This document shows, piece by piece, positions 46,207 through 55,868 of a stretch of DNA of 64,000 nucleotides. The notes below the pieces were generated by a model. The model did no database searches. It was not told the DNA's origin and saw nothing but the letters and a program-made list of their open reading frames with translations. Each line of letters begins with the position of its first letter. Position 1 is the first letter of the stretch. The position numbers and the translations under genes are program-made. Source of the stretch: Halobacillus locisalis (lineage in GTDB: Bacteria > Bacillota > Bacilli > Bacillales > Halobacillaceae); the NCBI RefSeq assembly GCF_013694105.1, contig NZ_JACEFG010000001.1:992001-1056000 (forward strand), given 5' to 3'.

Positions 46207-47490
46207 TCATGGGCTCTTTTCCCACACTTCCACTTTCTTAATTTGTCCTTTTTCCATGTCCACAATCTTAAACTCCAATCGGCCACCTTGAATGATAGTA
46301 CCTTCTGAAGCATCATAATCTTGGGTATAAATCCATCCAGAGATCGTATCAATATCATCATGATTTAAGTCGACACGGAAGTATTCATTTATGTCTTGTA
46401 TCGATGTTTTTCCTTCTAAAAGAAAGTGACCATTCTTCAATCGCCTTATTTCGCGTTCTTCTTCATGGTCAAATTCATCACGGATTTCCCCGACAATTTC
46501 TTCAAGGATATCTTCGACGGTCACAATGCCTGATGTCCCTCCATACTCGTCTAATAAAACAGCCATATGCGAGTGCTCTTTCTTCATTTTCACGAGTAAA
46601 TCATGGATCGGCACATTCTCAAACACTTTCATGATGGGGCGGATATAAGGTCGTAAACTGTCCTGATCATCCATGAATACTAGCTCCTTCATATGGATGA
46701 GCCCCATGACTTTATCTTTGTCACCTTCGATCACTGGATAACGCGTGTACCGCTTGCTTTTCATAGATCGAATGCTCGACGTAACCGAATCCTGAATATC
46801 AAGTACAGCCATTTCCGTTCGTGGAATCATAATCTCTTTAGCTGTACGATTATCGAATTCGAAGATCCTATCCACATACTGATATTCAGAACGGTTAATT
46901 TCGCCTTGCTTATAGCTTTGGGTTAGAATGTGCCTTAACTCATCTTCGGAATGGACTTCATCCGATTCACGAGCGGTTTGAAACCCAAACATTCGCACAA
47001 AAATGTTCGCTGCTCCATTTAACAGCCAAATGAGTGGGTACATTAATTTACTATATAAAATGAGTGGTCTGCATAGCAGAAGGGTAATGGCTTCGGCCTT
47101 CTGGATCGCGATGGTCTTGGGAGCCAATTCACCTAACACCACATGAAGAAACGTAATAGTAAAGAAAGCAATAGCGAATGAGATTGTACCCGTAACGGTT
47201 GGTGGTAAAGCGAGCTCATCAAATACCGGATGCAATAGCACTTCAAGTGTCGGTTCTCCTAACCAACCTAATCCCAAAGCTGTAATCGTAATCCCCAATT
47301 GACAAGCAGATAAATAGTAATCTAAGTTATTCAATAATTTTAGCGATTTTTCCGCTTTTTTGTCTCCTTCAGCAGCACGAGCTTCCATGCGAGTTTTTCG
47401 GACTTTGACGATGGCAAATTCACTCGCTACAAAAAAAGCAGTCAACACAATCAATATGGCTACAGCCAATAATTTTATGGTGATTTCCAC
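46207..47490 (-). CDS. CNNM/CorC-type membrane protein (DUF21, CBS pair, CorC_HlyC)
   Basis: 427 residues from a GTG at 47490. Domains: four-helix DUF21/CNNM domain (1-195), two CBS motifs (about 205-335), C-terminal transporter-associated CorC_HlyC domain (about 345-425). ASEFAIVKVRKTR and VVLGELAPKTIAI are family signatures. Members, including MpfA (YhdP) of B. subtilis, take part in magnesium export; others are of unknown cation choice. Which paralog this is cannot be settled here. Confidence 0.9.
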   Translation of the reverse strand: MEITIKLLAVAILIVLTAFFVASEFAIVKVRKTRMEARAAEGDKKAEKSLKLLNNLDYYLSACQLGITITALGLGWLGEPTLEVLLHPVFDELALPPTVTGTISFAIAFFTITFLHVVLGELAPKTIAIQKAEAITLLLCRPLILYSKLMYPLIWLLNGAANIFVRMFGFQTARESDEVHSEDELRHILTQSYKQGEINRSEYQYVDRIFEFDNRTAKEIMIPRTEMAVLDIQDSVTSSIRSMKSKRYTRYPVIEGDKDKVMGLIHMKELVFMDDQDSLRPYIRPIMKVFENVPIHDLLVKMKKEHSHMAVLLDEYGGTSGIVTVEDILEEIVGEIRDEFDHEEEREIRRLKNGHFLLEGKTSIQDINEYFRVDLNHDDIDTISGWIYTQDYDASEGTIIQGGRLEFKIVDMEKGQIKKVEVWEKSP

Positions 47491-47590
47491 GCTTCTCTTC
47501 CCCCTGTCTTATGTAGAAGGTCACCCCTCCACCACTGAGCGGTACTCACATGTAGTGTCCCACGAAGTTTGAAGGGTATGCATCCACATA

Positions 47591-48706
47591 CTAGAGGTGA
47601 GAAAATGTAGATACGACGACATCAACGCCAATTTCTAGAGCTGATTCATCCGGTTTAAGGTCAGCTTGATGTAGCCCAGCATCTGAGTCGACACCGAGCC
47701 AGAACATGAACCCTGGAATTTCTTTGAGCATATACCCGAAATCCTCGCCTGTCATAGCCATAGGCGCTTCTTTATAGGTATAAGGGGTGTGATCGATCAT
47801 TTCTCGAAATGCTTTAGTAAGCGAATCATCATTGGTCACTTGATAATAATTGGCTCCATAATCGATTGTGATCTTACAGTCATTAGTTATTTCAGTACCT
47901 TTCGCTATTTTTTCGATCTCCTCTTTGACCAGATCCATCGATAATGGGGATAGTGTACGGATCGTTCCTTCAACCCGAGCTTTTTGGGCGATTATGTTTT
48001 GAACCGTTCCGCTTTCTACCTTTCCTATAGAAATCACTGCGCTATCCAATGGGTCAATTCTTCTTGCAACGATTTGCTGAAGCTGAATGATGAAAGAGCT
48101 TGCTGCTACGACCATGTCATAGGTTCGGTGAGGATAAGCGGCATGCCCGCCTTTTCCAGCAAAATCAATAAACAACTCACTCGTATTAGCGAATAGCAGG
48201 CCTGGCTTAGACGAAATAGTTCCGACTGGCAGCTCTGGGGCTACATGAAGGGCAAAGATTTCATCTGGCCACAACGCTTTCATCGCATTTGATTGGAGCA
48301 TAGGCTCTGCGCCACCGGGCCCCTCCTCTGCTGGCTGAAAAATAAAGACAGCATGATGTTCTGCTGGATCAGAGGCGAGTTTCGTCAACGCTCCTAACGC
48401 AATCGTCATATGAAAATCGTGGCCGCAGGCGTGCATTTTTCCGTCATGTTCGGATTGAAAATCCAGTCCTGTTTCTTCATCTAATGGTAATCCGTCAATA
48501 TCAGCACGGTACCCGATCGTTTTTGAACCAACTGTTCCTTTTACATGTACAATAATACCCGTCTTCCACGTTTCAATCGTCAGATGTTCTTGTGGCAAAG
48601 AACCGATGTAATCAAGTAAATACCGTTGTGTCTTTATTTCTTTAAAACCTAGTTCAGGGATACGGTGAAGATCCCGACGTATTTGTTTGAGTTGATCAGT
48701 ATGCAT
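47591..48706 (-). CDS. dapL: N-acetyldiaminopimelate deacetylase
   Basis: 371 residues from ATG 48706 (GGAGGGCG before it); the frame stays open for 62 codons further but without a ribosome site and overlapping dapH. M20-family amidohydrolase: [13 protein letters not shown]-terminus, metal motif HACGHDFHM, catalytic Glu pair EEGPGGAEP, and ALHVAPE. Corresponds to YkuR, which removes the acetyl group in the acetylase branch of lysine/meso-DAP synthesis. Follows dapH by 52 bases with a hairpin between. Confidence 0.94.
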   Translation of the reverse strand: MHTDQLKQIRRDLHRIPELGFKEIKTQRYLLDYIGSLPQEHLTIETWKTGIIVHVKGTVGSKTIGYRADIDGLPLDEETGLDFQSEHDGKMHACGHDFHMTIALGALTKLASDPAEHHAVFIFQPAEEGPGGAEPMLQSNAMKALWPDEIFALHVAPELPVGTISSKPGLLFANTSELFIDFAGKGGHAAYPHRTYDMVVAASSFIIQLQQIVARRIDPLDSAVISIGKVESGTVQNIIAQKARVEGTIRTLSPLSMDLVKEEIEKIAKGTEITNDCKITIDYGANYYQVTNDDSLTKAFREMIDHTPYTYKEAPMAMTGEDFGYMLKEIPGFMFWLGVDSDAGLHQADLKPDESALEIGVDVVVSTFSHL

Positions 48707-48730
48707 AGTCGCCCTCCTCTTTAAACGAAA

Positions 48731-48752
48731 GGCCTTGCTAAGCAGCAAGGCC
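48731..48752 (-). terminator. intercistronic hairpin between dapH and dapL
   Basis: Perfect nine-base stem GGCCTTGCT / AGCAAGGCC with loop of four. The minus-strand tail TTTCGTTT is only moderately T-rich, so it may be a partial terminator or an mRNA-stability element. Confidence 0.6.
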
Positions 48753-48758
48753 CTATAA

Positions 48759-49478
48759 TCAATTATCCAGTTTTCGTAATTCCTGTTTGATTTCTGTTTT
48801 CGACTTTGTTTGGTCATCAATCTCCTTAATGACTTTTGCTGGTGTTCCTGCAACCAATGTGTTTGGCGGTACATCTTCTGTAACGATAGCACCAGCCGCT
48901 ACTACGGACCCTTCACCTACCGTTACTCCTTCAAGCACAACGGCATTTGCACCGATGACAACGCCATCTTCAACGACTACCGGTTTTGCAGAAGGAGGCT
49001 CGATTACACCTGCAAGAACCGCTCCTGCTCCGATATGACAGTTCTTCCCTACCGTTGCACGGCCACCCAGCACGACATTCATATCAATCATCGTCCCAGC
49101 GCCGACAACCGATCCGATATTGATCATAGCACCCAACATAATGACCGCTCCGTCACCAATCTCCACTTGATCACGAATGACAGCTCCGGGCTCGATTCTC
49201 GCGTTCACCTGCTTCAGATCTAGAAGAGGAATAGCGGAATTACGTCGATCATTCTCCAATACATAATCGTCTATTTGATCAGCATATGTTTCAAGAAGTG
49301 GTTGAATCACTTTCCACTCTCCAAACAAAACGCCTGTACCATCTGAGATGAAGTCTTGAACGTCTTTACCAAAGTCAATCTCATTTAGTTTATCCCCCTT
49401 GATATATACTTTAACAGGGGTCGATTTTTCGCTATTCGAAATAAACGAAATAATTTCGTTTGCATCCATCTGTTTCAC
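48759..49478 (-). CDS. dapH: tetrahydrodipicolinate N-acetyltransferase
   Basis: 239 residues from a GTG at 49478, directly preceded by AAGGAGGAGTTCGAC; the protein then begins [12 protein letters not shown], the normal family N-terminus. An ATG at 49508 would add 10 residues that overlap the ribosome site, so I reject it. N-terminal alpha/beta domain (about 1-85), then left-handed beta-helix hexapeptide repeats (about 90-205; [24 protein letters not shown]). Uses acetyl-CoA. First enzyme of the acetylated DAP branch (YkuQ). Confidence 0.95.
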   Translation of the reverse strand: MKQMDANEIISFISNSEKSTPVKVYIKGDKLNEIDFGKDVQDFISDGTGVLFGEWKVIQPLLETYADQIDDYVLENDRRNSAIPLLDLKQVNARIEPGAVIRDQVEIGDGAVIMLGAMINIGSVVGAGTMIDMNVVLGGRATVGKNCHIGAGAVLAGVIEPPSAKPVVVEDGVVIGANAVVLEGVTVGEGSVVAAGAIVTEDVPPNTLVAGTPAKVIKEIDDQTKSKTEIKQELRKLDN

Positions 49479-49539
49479 GTCGAACTCCTCCTTTATGTAT
49501 TCTTTCACCCTTTACTTTATCAAAGGGATGGCGTCATTA

Positions 49540-51015
49540 TCAATCTTCTTTTTTCGGAAGTTGCAAAATAAACAGAAAACTGACACTAGCCAATACAAGC
49601 AAACCAATATATACCATATGCAATCCTGAACTTAAGCCCTCTTGTAAAACTTCAGCCGCTCTTTCACCAAGTGACTCCCGATCTTCTTCTCTTAATAGTC
49701 GATTAGTCGCGTTCACATCAAACGTTCCTGATAACTCAGACTGCTGTATAACCGTTTCGAGACGACTATTCAAAAGTCCTCCAAGCAGCGCAGCCCCAAG
49801 TGCGCTTCCGATTGTTCTCATAAACATATTTGAGGCCGTTGCAATCCCTCTCGACTTCCAATCGACCGCATTTTGGATCGATACGATAAAAGATGTCGAT
49901 GTGAGCCCCATCCCAATTCCGATAAACAAGGACCCACTGGCAGCAAACAAAGGACCGTGGTTAGGAGAGAGAAACGAGAAGATTATTGCCCCGATAATCA
50001 GTGACACCCCACCCATAATCGACGTTCGACGATACCCAATCCTCAATAGTAATCGACCAGCGAGAGTCGAAGCGACCGGCCAGCCAATGGACATCGTCGT
50101 CAACGTAAACCCTGCTACAGTAGCAGAGCGCTCCATTACCCCTTGGACAAAAGCAGGTAAATAACTAGATACACCAATAAGGATCATCCCTGTCGTGAAC
50201 GACGTCAAATTTGCAAACCGTATCGAACGGATCGACCATAAATGAAGAGGCAGCATCGGTTCTTCAATCTTTCTTTCATGAAAGACAAATGCAACAAAAC
50301 TAATTGTAGATAAACTAATAAGAAGCGAGACTTCTATTGATAACCAAGGTAGTCTCCCGCCTCCTTCTACTAATATGATGAGTAAAGAACTGATAGCTAG
50401 TATAATCCATACAGAACCCACCACATCAATCGATCTTTTCTTGCTTTCAACCTCTTCTTTAAAAAATACCATAATCCCTATAAAAGCAAGTAAGCCTAAT
50501 GGAATATTCATCCAAAATACATAAGGCCAACTTAATACATCAACAAAAAAACCACCAAGTAAAGGACCTGTTACAGCAGATATCCCCCACACACTGGATA
50601 AGTACCCTTGAATCTTAGCTCGTTCCTCTTTAGAATAAATGTCCCCAACTATGGTCGTAGCCATCGGCATAAGCGCACCTGCACCGAGACCTTGGATCAG
50701 TCTTGCAACAATAAGGACCGACATTGTCGGAGCTAGCGCAGACAGAATGGCGCCAATCAGAAACAAGCTGATTCCAATCAGGAAAATCGGCTTACGTCCT
50801 AAAACGTCAGCTAAGCGCCCAAACAATAACACAGTCGCGGCATTCGTTAATAAATAGGCAGAAAACACCCAACTATACAATCGAAAATTGCCTAGATCTG
50901 CCACTATACTCGGCATCGCTGTAGAAACAATCGTTGCCTCAATGGCTGCTAAAAACATCGCAAGCATAACAGAAGCGAGGACAAGAGGTCTGTTTCTCGG
51001 TTTCGTTCCATCCAT
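49540..51015 (-). CDS. MFS drug-efflux transporter, 14-helix DHA2 family
   Basis: 491 residues from ATG 51015, preceded by GGAGGAGAGGCAAAC. About 14 hydrophobic segments; motif A-like GRLADVLGRKPIFL (about 68-81), motif C-like WGISAVTGPLLGGFFVD (about 148-164), and the DHA2 start AMFLAAIEATIVSTAMPSI. Likely expels cationic or amphipathic drugs with protons, like Bmr3 or LfrA. No adjacent regulator. An unrelated 28-codon open extension upstream lacks a ribosome site. Confidence 0.9.
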   Translation of the reverse strand: MDGTKPRNRPLVLASVMLAMFLAAIEATIVSTAMPSIVADLGNFRLYSWVFSAYLLTNAATVLLFGRLADVLGRKPIFLIGISLFLIGAILSALAPTMSVLIVARLIQGLGAGALMPMATTIVGDIYSKEERAKIQGYLSSVWGISAVTGPLLGGFFVDVLSWPYVFWMNIPLGLLAFIGIMVFFKEEVESKKRSIDVVGSVWIILAISSLLIILVEGGGRLPWLSIEVSLLISLSTISFVAFVFHERKIEEPMLPLHLWSIRSIRFANLTSFTTGMILIGVSSYLPAFVQGVMERSATVAGFTLTTMSIGWPVASTLAGRLLLRIGYRRTSIMGGVSLIIGAIIFSFLSPNHGPLFAASGSLFIGIGMGLTSTSFIVSIQNAVDWKSRGIATASNMFMRTIGSALGAALLGGLLNSRLETVIQQSELSGTFDVNATNRLLREEDRESLGERAAEVLQEGLSSGLHMVYIGLLVLASVSFLFILQLPKKED

Positions 51016-51090
51016 GTTTGCCTCTCCTCCTTTTTTTCCGTGGTTTCTATGACTTAGAACCCTCCATCCATCTTTTATGTCCAAACAAAA

Positions 51091-51114
51091 AGATGGCACC
51101 TTTAGATGCCATCT
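51091..51114 (-). terminator. darB terminator
   Basis: Eight-base arms AGATGGCA / TGCCATCT, loop eight, T run on the minus strand. Confidence 0.8.
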
Positions 51115-51144
51115 ATTCTATCATATCGAACATATTTTTTTACT

Positions 51145-51597
51145 TTATTCATGGTATTTCAGTATTTCATGATAGTGCTTACTATATTGCTTCAAAATGC
51201 TTCTTCTCGTTATAATCCCATCAAATTCTCCATCTTCATTTGTTACACATACAAATGGATAATCAATCAATTTATGCAATGCATCAATCATATGGTTGCC
51301 TGGTTGTAGACAAGGAACGTCTGCATCCATTATCTCATTGACTTGAATTTCTGATAGACGATTCAACTCAAATTCCTCAATACCTAAAGTTTCTTCTAAG
51401 ATTTTCGTTTTACTGATGACCCCTTGAAATTTATAGGTAGGATCTAACACGGGTACGGCTGAATATCCTGATTTAACGAGGACCAGCAACGCGTGTTCCA
51501 ACGGATTCCCAATCTGCACGTGGGCTACCTTTTCTGATGGAATCATAAGTTCAGCCAATGTAGGCCATGTTAATTTGTCTTTTTCAATACTTACCAT
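51145..51597 (-). CDS. darB: c-di-AMP-binding CBS protein DarB
   Basis: 150 residues made of two CBS motifs (about 15-72 and 82-145) and little else, with the MIPSEKVAHVQIGNPLEHAL start of the YkuL/CbpB family. In B. subtilis the free form activates the (p)ppGpp synthetase Rel and pyruvate carboxylase; c-di-AMP binding stops both. AAGGGAGTGA precedes the ATG. Two other c-di-AMP-linked proteins, KtrC and PycA, lie in this window. Confidence 0.92.
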   Translation of the reverse strand: MVSIEKDKLTWPTLAELMIPSEKVAHVQIGNPLEHALLVLVKSGYSAVPVLDPTYKFQGVISKTKILEETLGIEEFELNRLSEIQVNEIMDADVPCLQPGNHMIDALHKLIDYPFVCVTNEDGEFDGIITRRSILKQYSKHYHEILKYHE

Positions 51598-51856
51598 AGT
51601 GTTTAGTCACTCCCTTTATACGCACAACGGAAGGAGCAGAATCAAAAGCTCACTGTGAACCAATACATAGTTTAACATAGTTTTTCATGAATCTCGAACA
51701 GCAATTTCCGACATTTCTCTCTCCTTACAAGTTGTATCGCTCTCTTTATTACCCTATTATCAGTCGTTTAAACACGAATCCATGTTGGGTTCTTTATTCC
51801 ATGTAAATATAAGCGTATAATGAGTAGTATCCAAAGAAATTGGGGTTGATTGAAGA

Positions 51857-52492
51857 ATGATGACACACACCTTTTCAAAGCGCGAAGAGATTGCCAATGC
51901 AATCACACACGGAATTGGAGCTATTCTGAGTATTGCTATGCTCGTGCTGTTAATTGTATTTGCAAGTCTAGAAGGCAATGCCTGGCATATTGTATCTGTA
52001 TCGATTTATGGTGCAACCATGCTTCTACTCTATGTATCCTCCACATTGGTTCATAGTTTCCCGCCCGGCAAAGCAAAGGATCTATTTGAGATCTTTGACC
52101 ACTCATCGATTTACTTATTCATTGCCGGGACTTACACTCCTATTATGCTCGTTCCGTTAAGAGGGACATTGGGCTGGACCTTGTTTGGGATCGTCTGGGG
52201 AATGGCTATACTAGGGATTTTATTCAAGGTGTTTTTCGTGAAGCGTTTTGTCGTCCTTTCGACGGTCTTCTATGTGTTAATGGGTTGGCTCATTATCCTT
52301 GCATGGGGACCTTTGACGGCGGAAGTACCTGCAGCTGGTATTACCTACCTTGTCGTAGGAGGAGTGATGTATTCCATCGGTGCGATTTTTTATGTATGGC
52401 GAAGCTTTACGTATCATCATATGGTATGGCATTTGTTCGTACTCGGAGGCTCGATTCTTCACTTCTTCACGATTTTCTTTTACATCCTATAA
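51857..52492 (+). CDS. hemolysin III / YplQ-type membrane protein
   Basis: 211 residues, seven membrane helices, starting MMTHTFSKREEIANAITHGIG. Conserved metal-site residues of the PAQR/HlyIII family are present: the early His (AITHGIG, about 17), the DHSSIYLFIAGTYTP segment (about 83) and the late HHMVWHLFV (about 189-197). Despite the name most members are not known toxins. YplQ of B. subtilis is the nearest relative I recognise. Confidence 0.9.
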   Translation: MMTHTFSKREEIANAITHGIGAILSIAMLVLLIVFASLEGNAWHIVSVSIYGATMLLLYVSSTLVHSFPPGKAKDLFEIFDHSSIYLFIAGTYTPIMLVPLRGTLGWTLFGIVWGMAILGILFKVFFVKRFVVLSTVFYVLMGWLIILAWGPLTAEVPAAGITYLVVGGVMYSIGAIFYVWRSFTYHHMVWHLFVLGGSILHFFTIFFYIL

Positions 52493-52495
52493 TTC

Positions 52496-52539
52496 AAAAG
52501 CGTCAGGCCGAAGACACACATCTTCAGTCTGACGCTTTT
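52496..52539. terminator. bidirectional terminator, hemolysin III / fadH
   Basis: Arms AAAAGCGTCAG / CTGACGCTTTT, extended by GAAGA / TCTTC, with a 6-base loop. Confidence 0.88.
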
Positions 52540-52563
52540 ATCATAAGTGATCGTGAATACGAA

Positions 52564-53331
52564 TTAAAAGGGAAACTTGTTCAACCATTGTCCCCCATCC
52601 AACGTAACGACCTCCCCATTCATATACGCCGCTTCTTCAGAAAGAATGAAGCGAGCTAACCCGGCAATCTCTTCCGGTGTTCCTAATCGTCCAAGCGGCA
52701 CCGATTGCAGCGTTCGCTTCGCTGCTTGTTCCGATTCGAACAATTTATCCGCTCCCCCTGTACGCTCGATCGGCCCAGGCGCAATCGCATTAGCGCGGAT
52801 ACCATATTTTGTTCCCCATTCGACAGCTAACGTCCGCGTCATCGCTAATACTCCGGCTTTAGCTGAGGCAGAATGAATCACCCCTGCTCCCGCATTCCAC
52901 GCATATGTAGCTACCATGTTCAAAATCGATCCCTTTCTCTCATTCTCAATCCAATAGTTCCCTACCGCTTGACTGCAGTAAAACGTACCATTCAGAACGA
53001 TATTAATGACAGAATTCCATCCATTCGCACTTAGTTTCTCAGCCGGTGCAATGAAATTACCAGCTGCATTATTCACAAGATGGTCAATTTGTCCAAACGT
53101 AGCCACAGTCGTTCTAACCATTTGATCCACGTCCTCTACCTTTCTCACATCCATCGGAACCAGTAAAAGATTATCTTCTTTTCCTTCGGCTATTTGTTGC
53201 TTGGCTTTTTCCAGCTTCTCTTCATTTCTTCCAGTGATTGCGACTCTTGCACCCTCTTCAAGAAAACGCTTAGCCATGTGCAACCCCATGCCACTTGATC
53301 CACCTGTAACGATTACGACTTCATTCTTCAT
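52564..53331 (-). CDS. fadH: 2,4-dienoyl-CoA reductase (SDR family)
   Basis: 255 residues, Rossmann SDR with VTGGSSGMGLHMAK (8-21) and NNAAGNF (about 88-94). The usual YxxxK is replaced by SASAK (about 154-158), a hallmark of 2,4-dienoyl-CoA reductases; the FadH (YkuF) end DGGQWLNKFPF is present. It helps degrade unsaturated fatty acids. GGAGGCGTTATAC precedes the ATG. A dyad with ten-base arms lies upstream, a possible operator. The fadG partner of B. subtilis does not follow. Confidence 0.92.
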   Translation of the reverse strand: MKNEVVIVTGGSSGMGLHMAKRFLEEGARVAITGRNEEKLEKAKQQIAEGKEDNLLLVPMDVRKVEDVDQMVRTTVATFGQIDHLVNNAAGNFIAPAEKLSANGWNSVINIVLNGTFYCSQAVGNYWIENERKGSILNMVATYAWNAGAGVIHSASAKAGVLAMTRTLAVEWGTKYGIRANAIAPGPIERTGGADKLFESEQAAKRTLQSVPLGRLGTPEEIAGLARFILSEEAAYMNGEVVTLDGGQWLNKFPF

Positions 53332-53373
53332 GTATAACGCCTCCTATTCTTCTATAGTTTAGATTCAACATAA

Positions 53374-53399
53374 AAAAATGAATTCCTGTTCATTTTTTG
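53374..53399. promoter_or_regulatory. 26-base dyad in the fadH-ykuE intergenic region
   Basis: Arms AAAAAATGAA and TTCATTTTTT are perfectly complementary around TTCCTG. It is too AT-rich to be a good terminator and lies near the expected fadH promoter. It contains the TGAA/TTCA ends of a FadR-type operator but not the full TGAATGA half-site. Confidence 0.4.
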
Positions 53400-53492
53400 A
53401 GAAAATTGAAAAAGACTGACAGAAATCATCATATTTCTTTCCATTCAACATGTTATAATTGCAAAAGTATTCAGAGGAGAGTGCATACATAT

Positions 53493-54350
53493 ATGGCGAT
53501 CACTCGAAGGACTTTCATCAAAAATATCGCGCGAAGCGTTATCGGTGTGTTCGGTGTAAGTGGATTCAGTTACTACTACGCACGATATTTAGAACCAGAA
53601 ATGCTTACCGTCAATCACCACTCCATTCACCATCCATCTATACCCGAAGCTTTTGAATCATTCAAAATCGTGCAGTTTTCGGATACACATATAGGGTTTC
53701 ATTACGATTTAACACAGTTACAACGTACAATTCAAACAATCAACCAGCAAAATCCTGATATCATTGTCTTCACTGGCGATCTTGTCGACAAGCCGCACAT
53801 GTACCCATTCGATCCGGATTTGCCGTCTTTACTAAATAAACTTCACGCACCATACGGGAAATATTGGATTTATGGCAATCATGATCACGGAGGGTACGGC
53901 ACCGAAAAAATCCATCAAGTCATGAAAGACGGTGGCTTTACGTTACTTCAGAATAATCACGTGCGCATTCATAAGGGAGACTCACAATTCGTACTGGTCG
54001 GCCTAGACGATGTTCTACTCGGACAACCTGACTTACCGAAAGCTTTGACCGGTGTTGTTCCTTCCCTGTTCACTATCCTATTGGTTCATGAACCGGACGG
54101 TGCCGATCACTACCAGTCTTACCCCATTGATATACAGCTATCTGGTCATAGCCACGGAGGTCAAATTCAACTCCCTGTGTTCGGATACCTTGTCACTCCC
54201 CCGATGGCAGAGAAATATGTAGAAGGTCATTATAAGTTGAAGAATCTAGACCTTTTTGTCAGCCGGGGTCTTGGAACGACCCGACTCCCTTATCGATTTC
54301 TTTGCCGACCTGAAATATCGGTTTTTCACCTTCAGCTTGCAAAGGTCTAA
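53493..54350 (+). CDS. ykuE: Tat-exported metallophosphoesterase YkuE
   Basis: 285 residues from ATG 53493 (AGAGGAGA upstream). Starts with a twin-arginine signal (TRRTFIK, then a mildly hydrophobic helix, then YYARYLEPEML), and has all calcineurin-like motifs: SDTHIG, GDLVD, GNHDHGG, and GHSHGGQIQLP. In B. subtilis YkuE is exported by TatAyCy and bound to the wall. It is divergent from fadH as there. Confidence 0.93.
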   Translation: MAITRRTFIKNIARSVIGVFGVSGFSYYYARYLEPEMLTVNHHSIHHPSIPEAFESFKIVQFSDTHIGFHYDLTQLQRTIQTINQQNPDIIVFTGDLVDKPHMYPFDPDLPSLLNKLHAPYGKYWIYGNHDHGGYGTEKIHQVMKDGGFTLLQNNHVRIHKGDSQFVLVGLDDVLLGQPDLPKALTGVVPSLFTILLVHEPDGADHYQSYPIDIQLSGHSHGGQIQLPVFGYLVTPPMAEKYVEGHYKLKNLDLFVSRGLGTTRLPYRFLCRPEISVFHLQLAKV

Positions 54351-54435
54351 CAGTTTTGTGACAATCTATTGAAGGAAAGAAAGGGTTTGTAGGAACGTGT
54401 TAAACTTAGGGTATATAGATAAACGAGGGATGTAG

Positions 54436-55014
54436 ATGATGAAATATAGATTGTTAATGATGGGGACCGTGATACTGGTCATCCTATCCGCTTGCGGCTC
54501 ACCCATACAGGAAAATATGTCGCGTGACGTGCACGCTCTTTCAGCAGTCAATCAAGAGGGAGAACAAGTCCAGTTGCCGAGTGACCTTGAAGGAAGTTAT
54601 TGGATCGTGGACTTCATCTTTACAAACTGTGAAACAGTCTGTCCACCCATGACAGGGAATATGGCTAGACTGCAACAGCTTCTTAAGCAAGAAAAGCTGT
54701 CCATCCCACTCATGTCTTTCACAGTGGATCCGGAAAATGATTCTCCTTCTAAGTTAAAAGAATTTTCTGAGCCTTATCAACCAGACTATGATCAGTGGAG
54801 TTTTTTAACGGGGTACACATTTAAAGAAATCAAAGAATTCTCGATAAAATCCTTCCAATCCCCTTTAAAACAACTAGAAGATACGGATCAATTCGCTCAT
54901 GGAACTAGCTTCTACTTAATTAATCCTGAGGGTGAAGTGATCAAAAGCTACTCAGGAACGAAGGCCGATAGTATGAACAAAATCATTGAAGACATAAAGG
55001 CATTGAAGGAATGA
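54436..55014 (+). CDS. ypmQ: Sco-type copper chaperone lipoprotein
   Basis: 192 residues, lipoprotein signal with Cys20 in LSAC, thioredoxin fold with the copper-binding CETVC (Cys65, Cys69) and His155 in FAHGTSFYLI, all required for Sco function. It delivers copper to the CuA site of subunit II, here CtaC (1377-2438), or keeps its cysteines reduced. GAGGGATGTAG precedes the ATG. In B. subtilis ypmQ lies elsewhere. Confidence 0.93.
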   Translation: MMKYRLLMMGTVILVILSACGSPIQENMSRDVHALSAVNQEGEQVQLPSDLEGSYWIVDFIFTNCETVCPPMTGNMARLQQLLKQEKLSIPLMSFTVDPENDSPSKLKEFSEPYQPDYDQWSFLTGYTFKEIKEFSIKSFQSPLKQLEDTDQFAHGTSFYLINPEGEVIKSYSGTKADSMNKIIEDIKALKE

Positions 55015-55105
55015 CGAACAACTCGTTTCTTCAATGTAAATTTTTGCAATTCCAATTAAAACATTCTAGTATAGAAGTACAATCGGTATAGAAAGGAGAC
55101 GACAC

Positions 55106-55576
55106 ATGAGGAATCAGACAAGCAGTAACCAAGAGCTAGCGGAGTCCTTATTCATTGTCAACCGCCACGCTAAGACCGCACCTCAACCGAAACATTTGTA
55201 TGAAATAAAGAAACATACCATCAATAAACTTCTTCAGGAAAATCGCGCGCAAAAAATCGGCCTCCACTTTTCTGATCATCCCAAACTAAGCCAGCAGCAC
55301 TCTACTCTACTCATTGAAGTTGGCGGGTATTACTTCCACGTCCCTGCGAATAAACAAGACTTCGATCAATTGAAACATTTAGGTAAAGTAGACCAGGCGT
55401 TCCGGAACCCTAAGCCTAAGCTCTCCCTCTCAAAAGCGAAACGGACTTTGTATCACTACTTAGACTGGGACTATCCAAAAGACAAGCAAACGCACACTTT
55501 CCAATCGAAACCCCAGCCAAGTTTACTAGGCCAGAGAACCGGTGGACCTTGGAATCAACGCAGGCGAAGACGCTGA
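55106..55576 (+). CDS. ykyB: YkyB family protein
   Basis: 156 residues, basic, cytosolic. Segments ESLFIVNRHAKTAPQPKHLY and IGLHFSDHPKLSQQHSTLL are the YkyB core; the end is Arg-rich (NQRRRRR). AAAGGAGACGACAC gives a strong ribosome site. In B. subtilis the neighbouring ykyB/kre product is reported to lower ComK through mRNA stability. Location next to cheV is conserved. Confidence 0.9.
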   Translation: MRNQTSSNQELAESLFIVNRHAKTAPQPKHLYEIKKHTINKLLQENRAQKIGLHFSDHPKLSQQHSTLLIEVGGYYFHVPANKQDFDQLKHLGKVDQAFRNPKPKLSLSKAKRTLYHYLDWDYPKDKQTHTFQSKPQPSLLGQRTGGPWNQRRRRR

Positions 55577-55658
55577 TCCTTCTTCAATGGTCAATGTGTT
55601 CTCTTATGTTTGAAAAAAACATAAAAAAGGAAAGGTGACCAAAAGGAGGATGATTGAG

Positions 55659-55868
55659 ATGACGATGAGTCCTATGGATGACTTTCTCTATCACTTACAC
55701 AAATACATGGAATACACAACTGAAATGCGCTCATCCTTTGAGCATTTAACAGAACGGGAGCAACAAATCATCAAAGAGGCATCCCCCATGAGCCAGGGGC
55801 CGGAAGAGCTTTCAAAACACGCTTACGAATGGCACGATGCCCTATATGCAACCTTGCAGAAGAAATGA
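55659..55868 (+). CDS. small conserved-looking acidic protein
   Basis: 69 residues starting MTMSPMDDFLYHLHKYMEY; AAAGGAGGATGATTGAG sits in front, so ATG 55659 is the start. It is amphipathic helical (leucines and aromatics at heptad-like spacing) with a YEWHDALYATLQ end. I do not recognise the family. It is 82 bases after ykyB with no terminator between, so the two are probably co-transcribed. Confidence 0.7.
   Translation: MTMSPMDDFLYHLHKYMEYTTEMRSSFEHLTEREQQIIKEASPMSQGPEELSKHAYEWHDALYATLQKK

Noticed and set aside
48707-48892. 62-codon N-terminal extension of dapL
   Set aside because: Overlaps dapH in another frame, has no ribosome site, and ATG 48706 with GGAGGGCG gives the normal M20 N-terminus.
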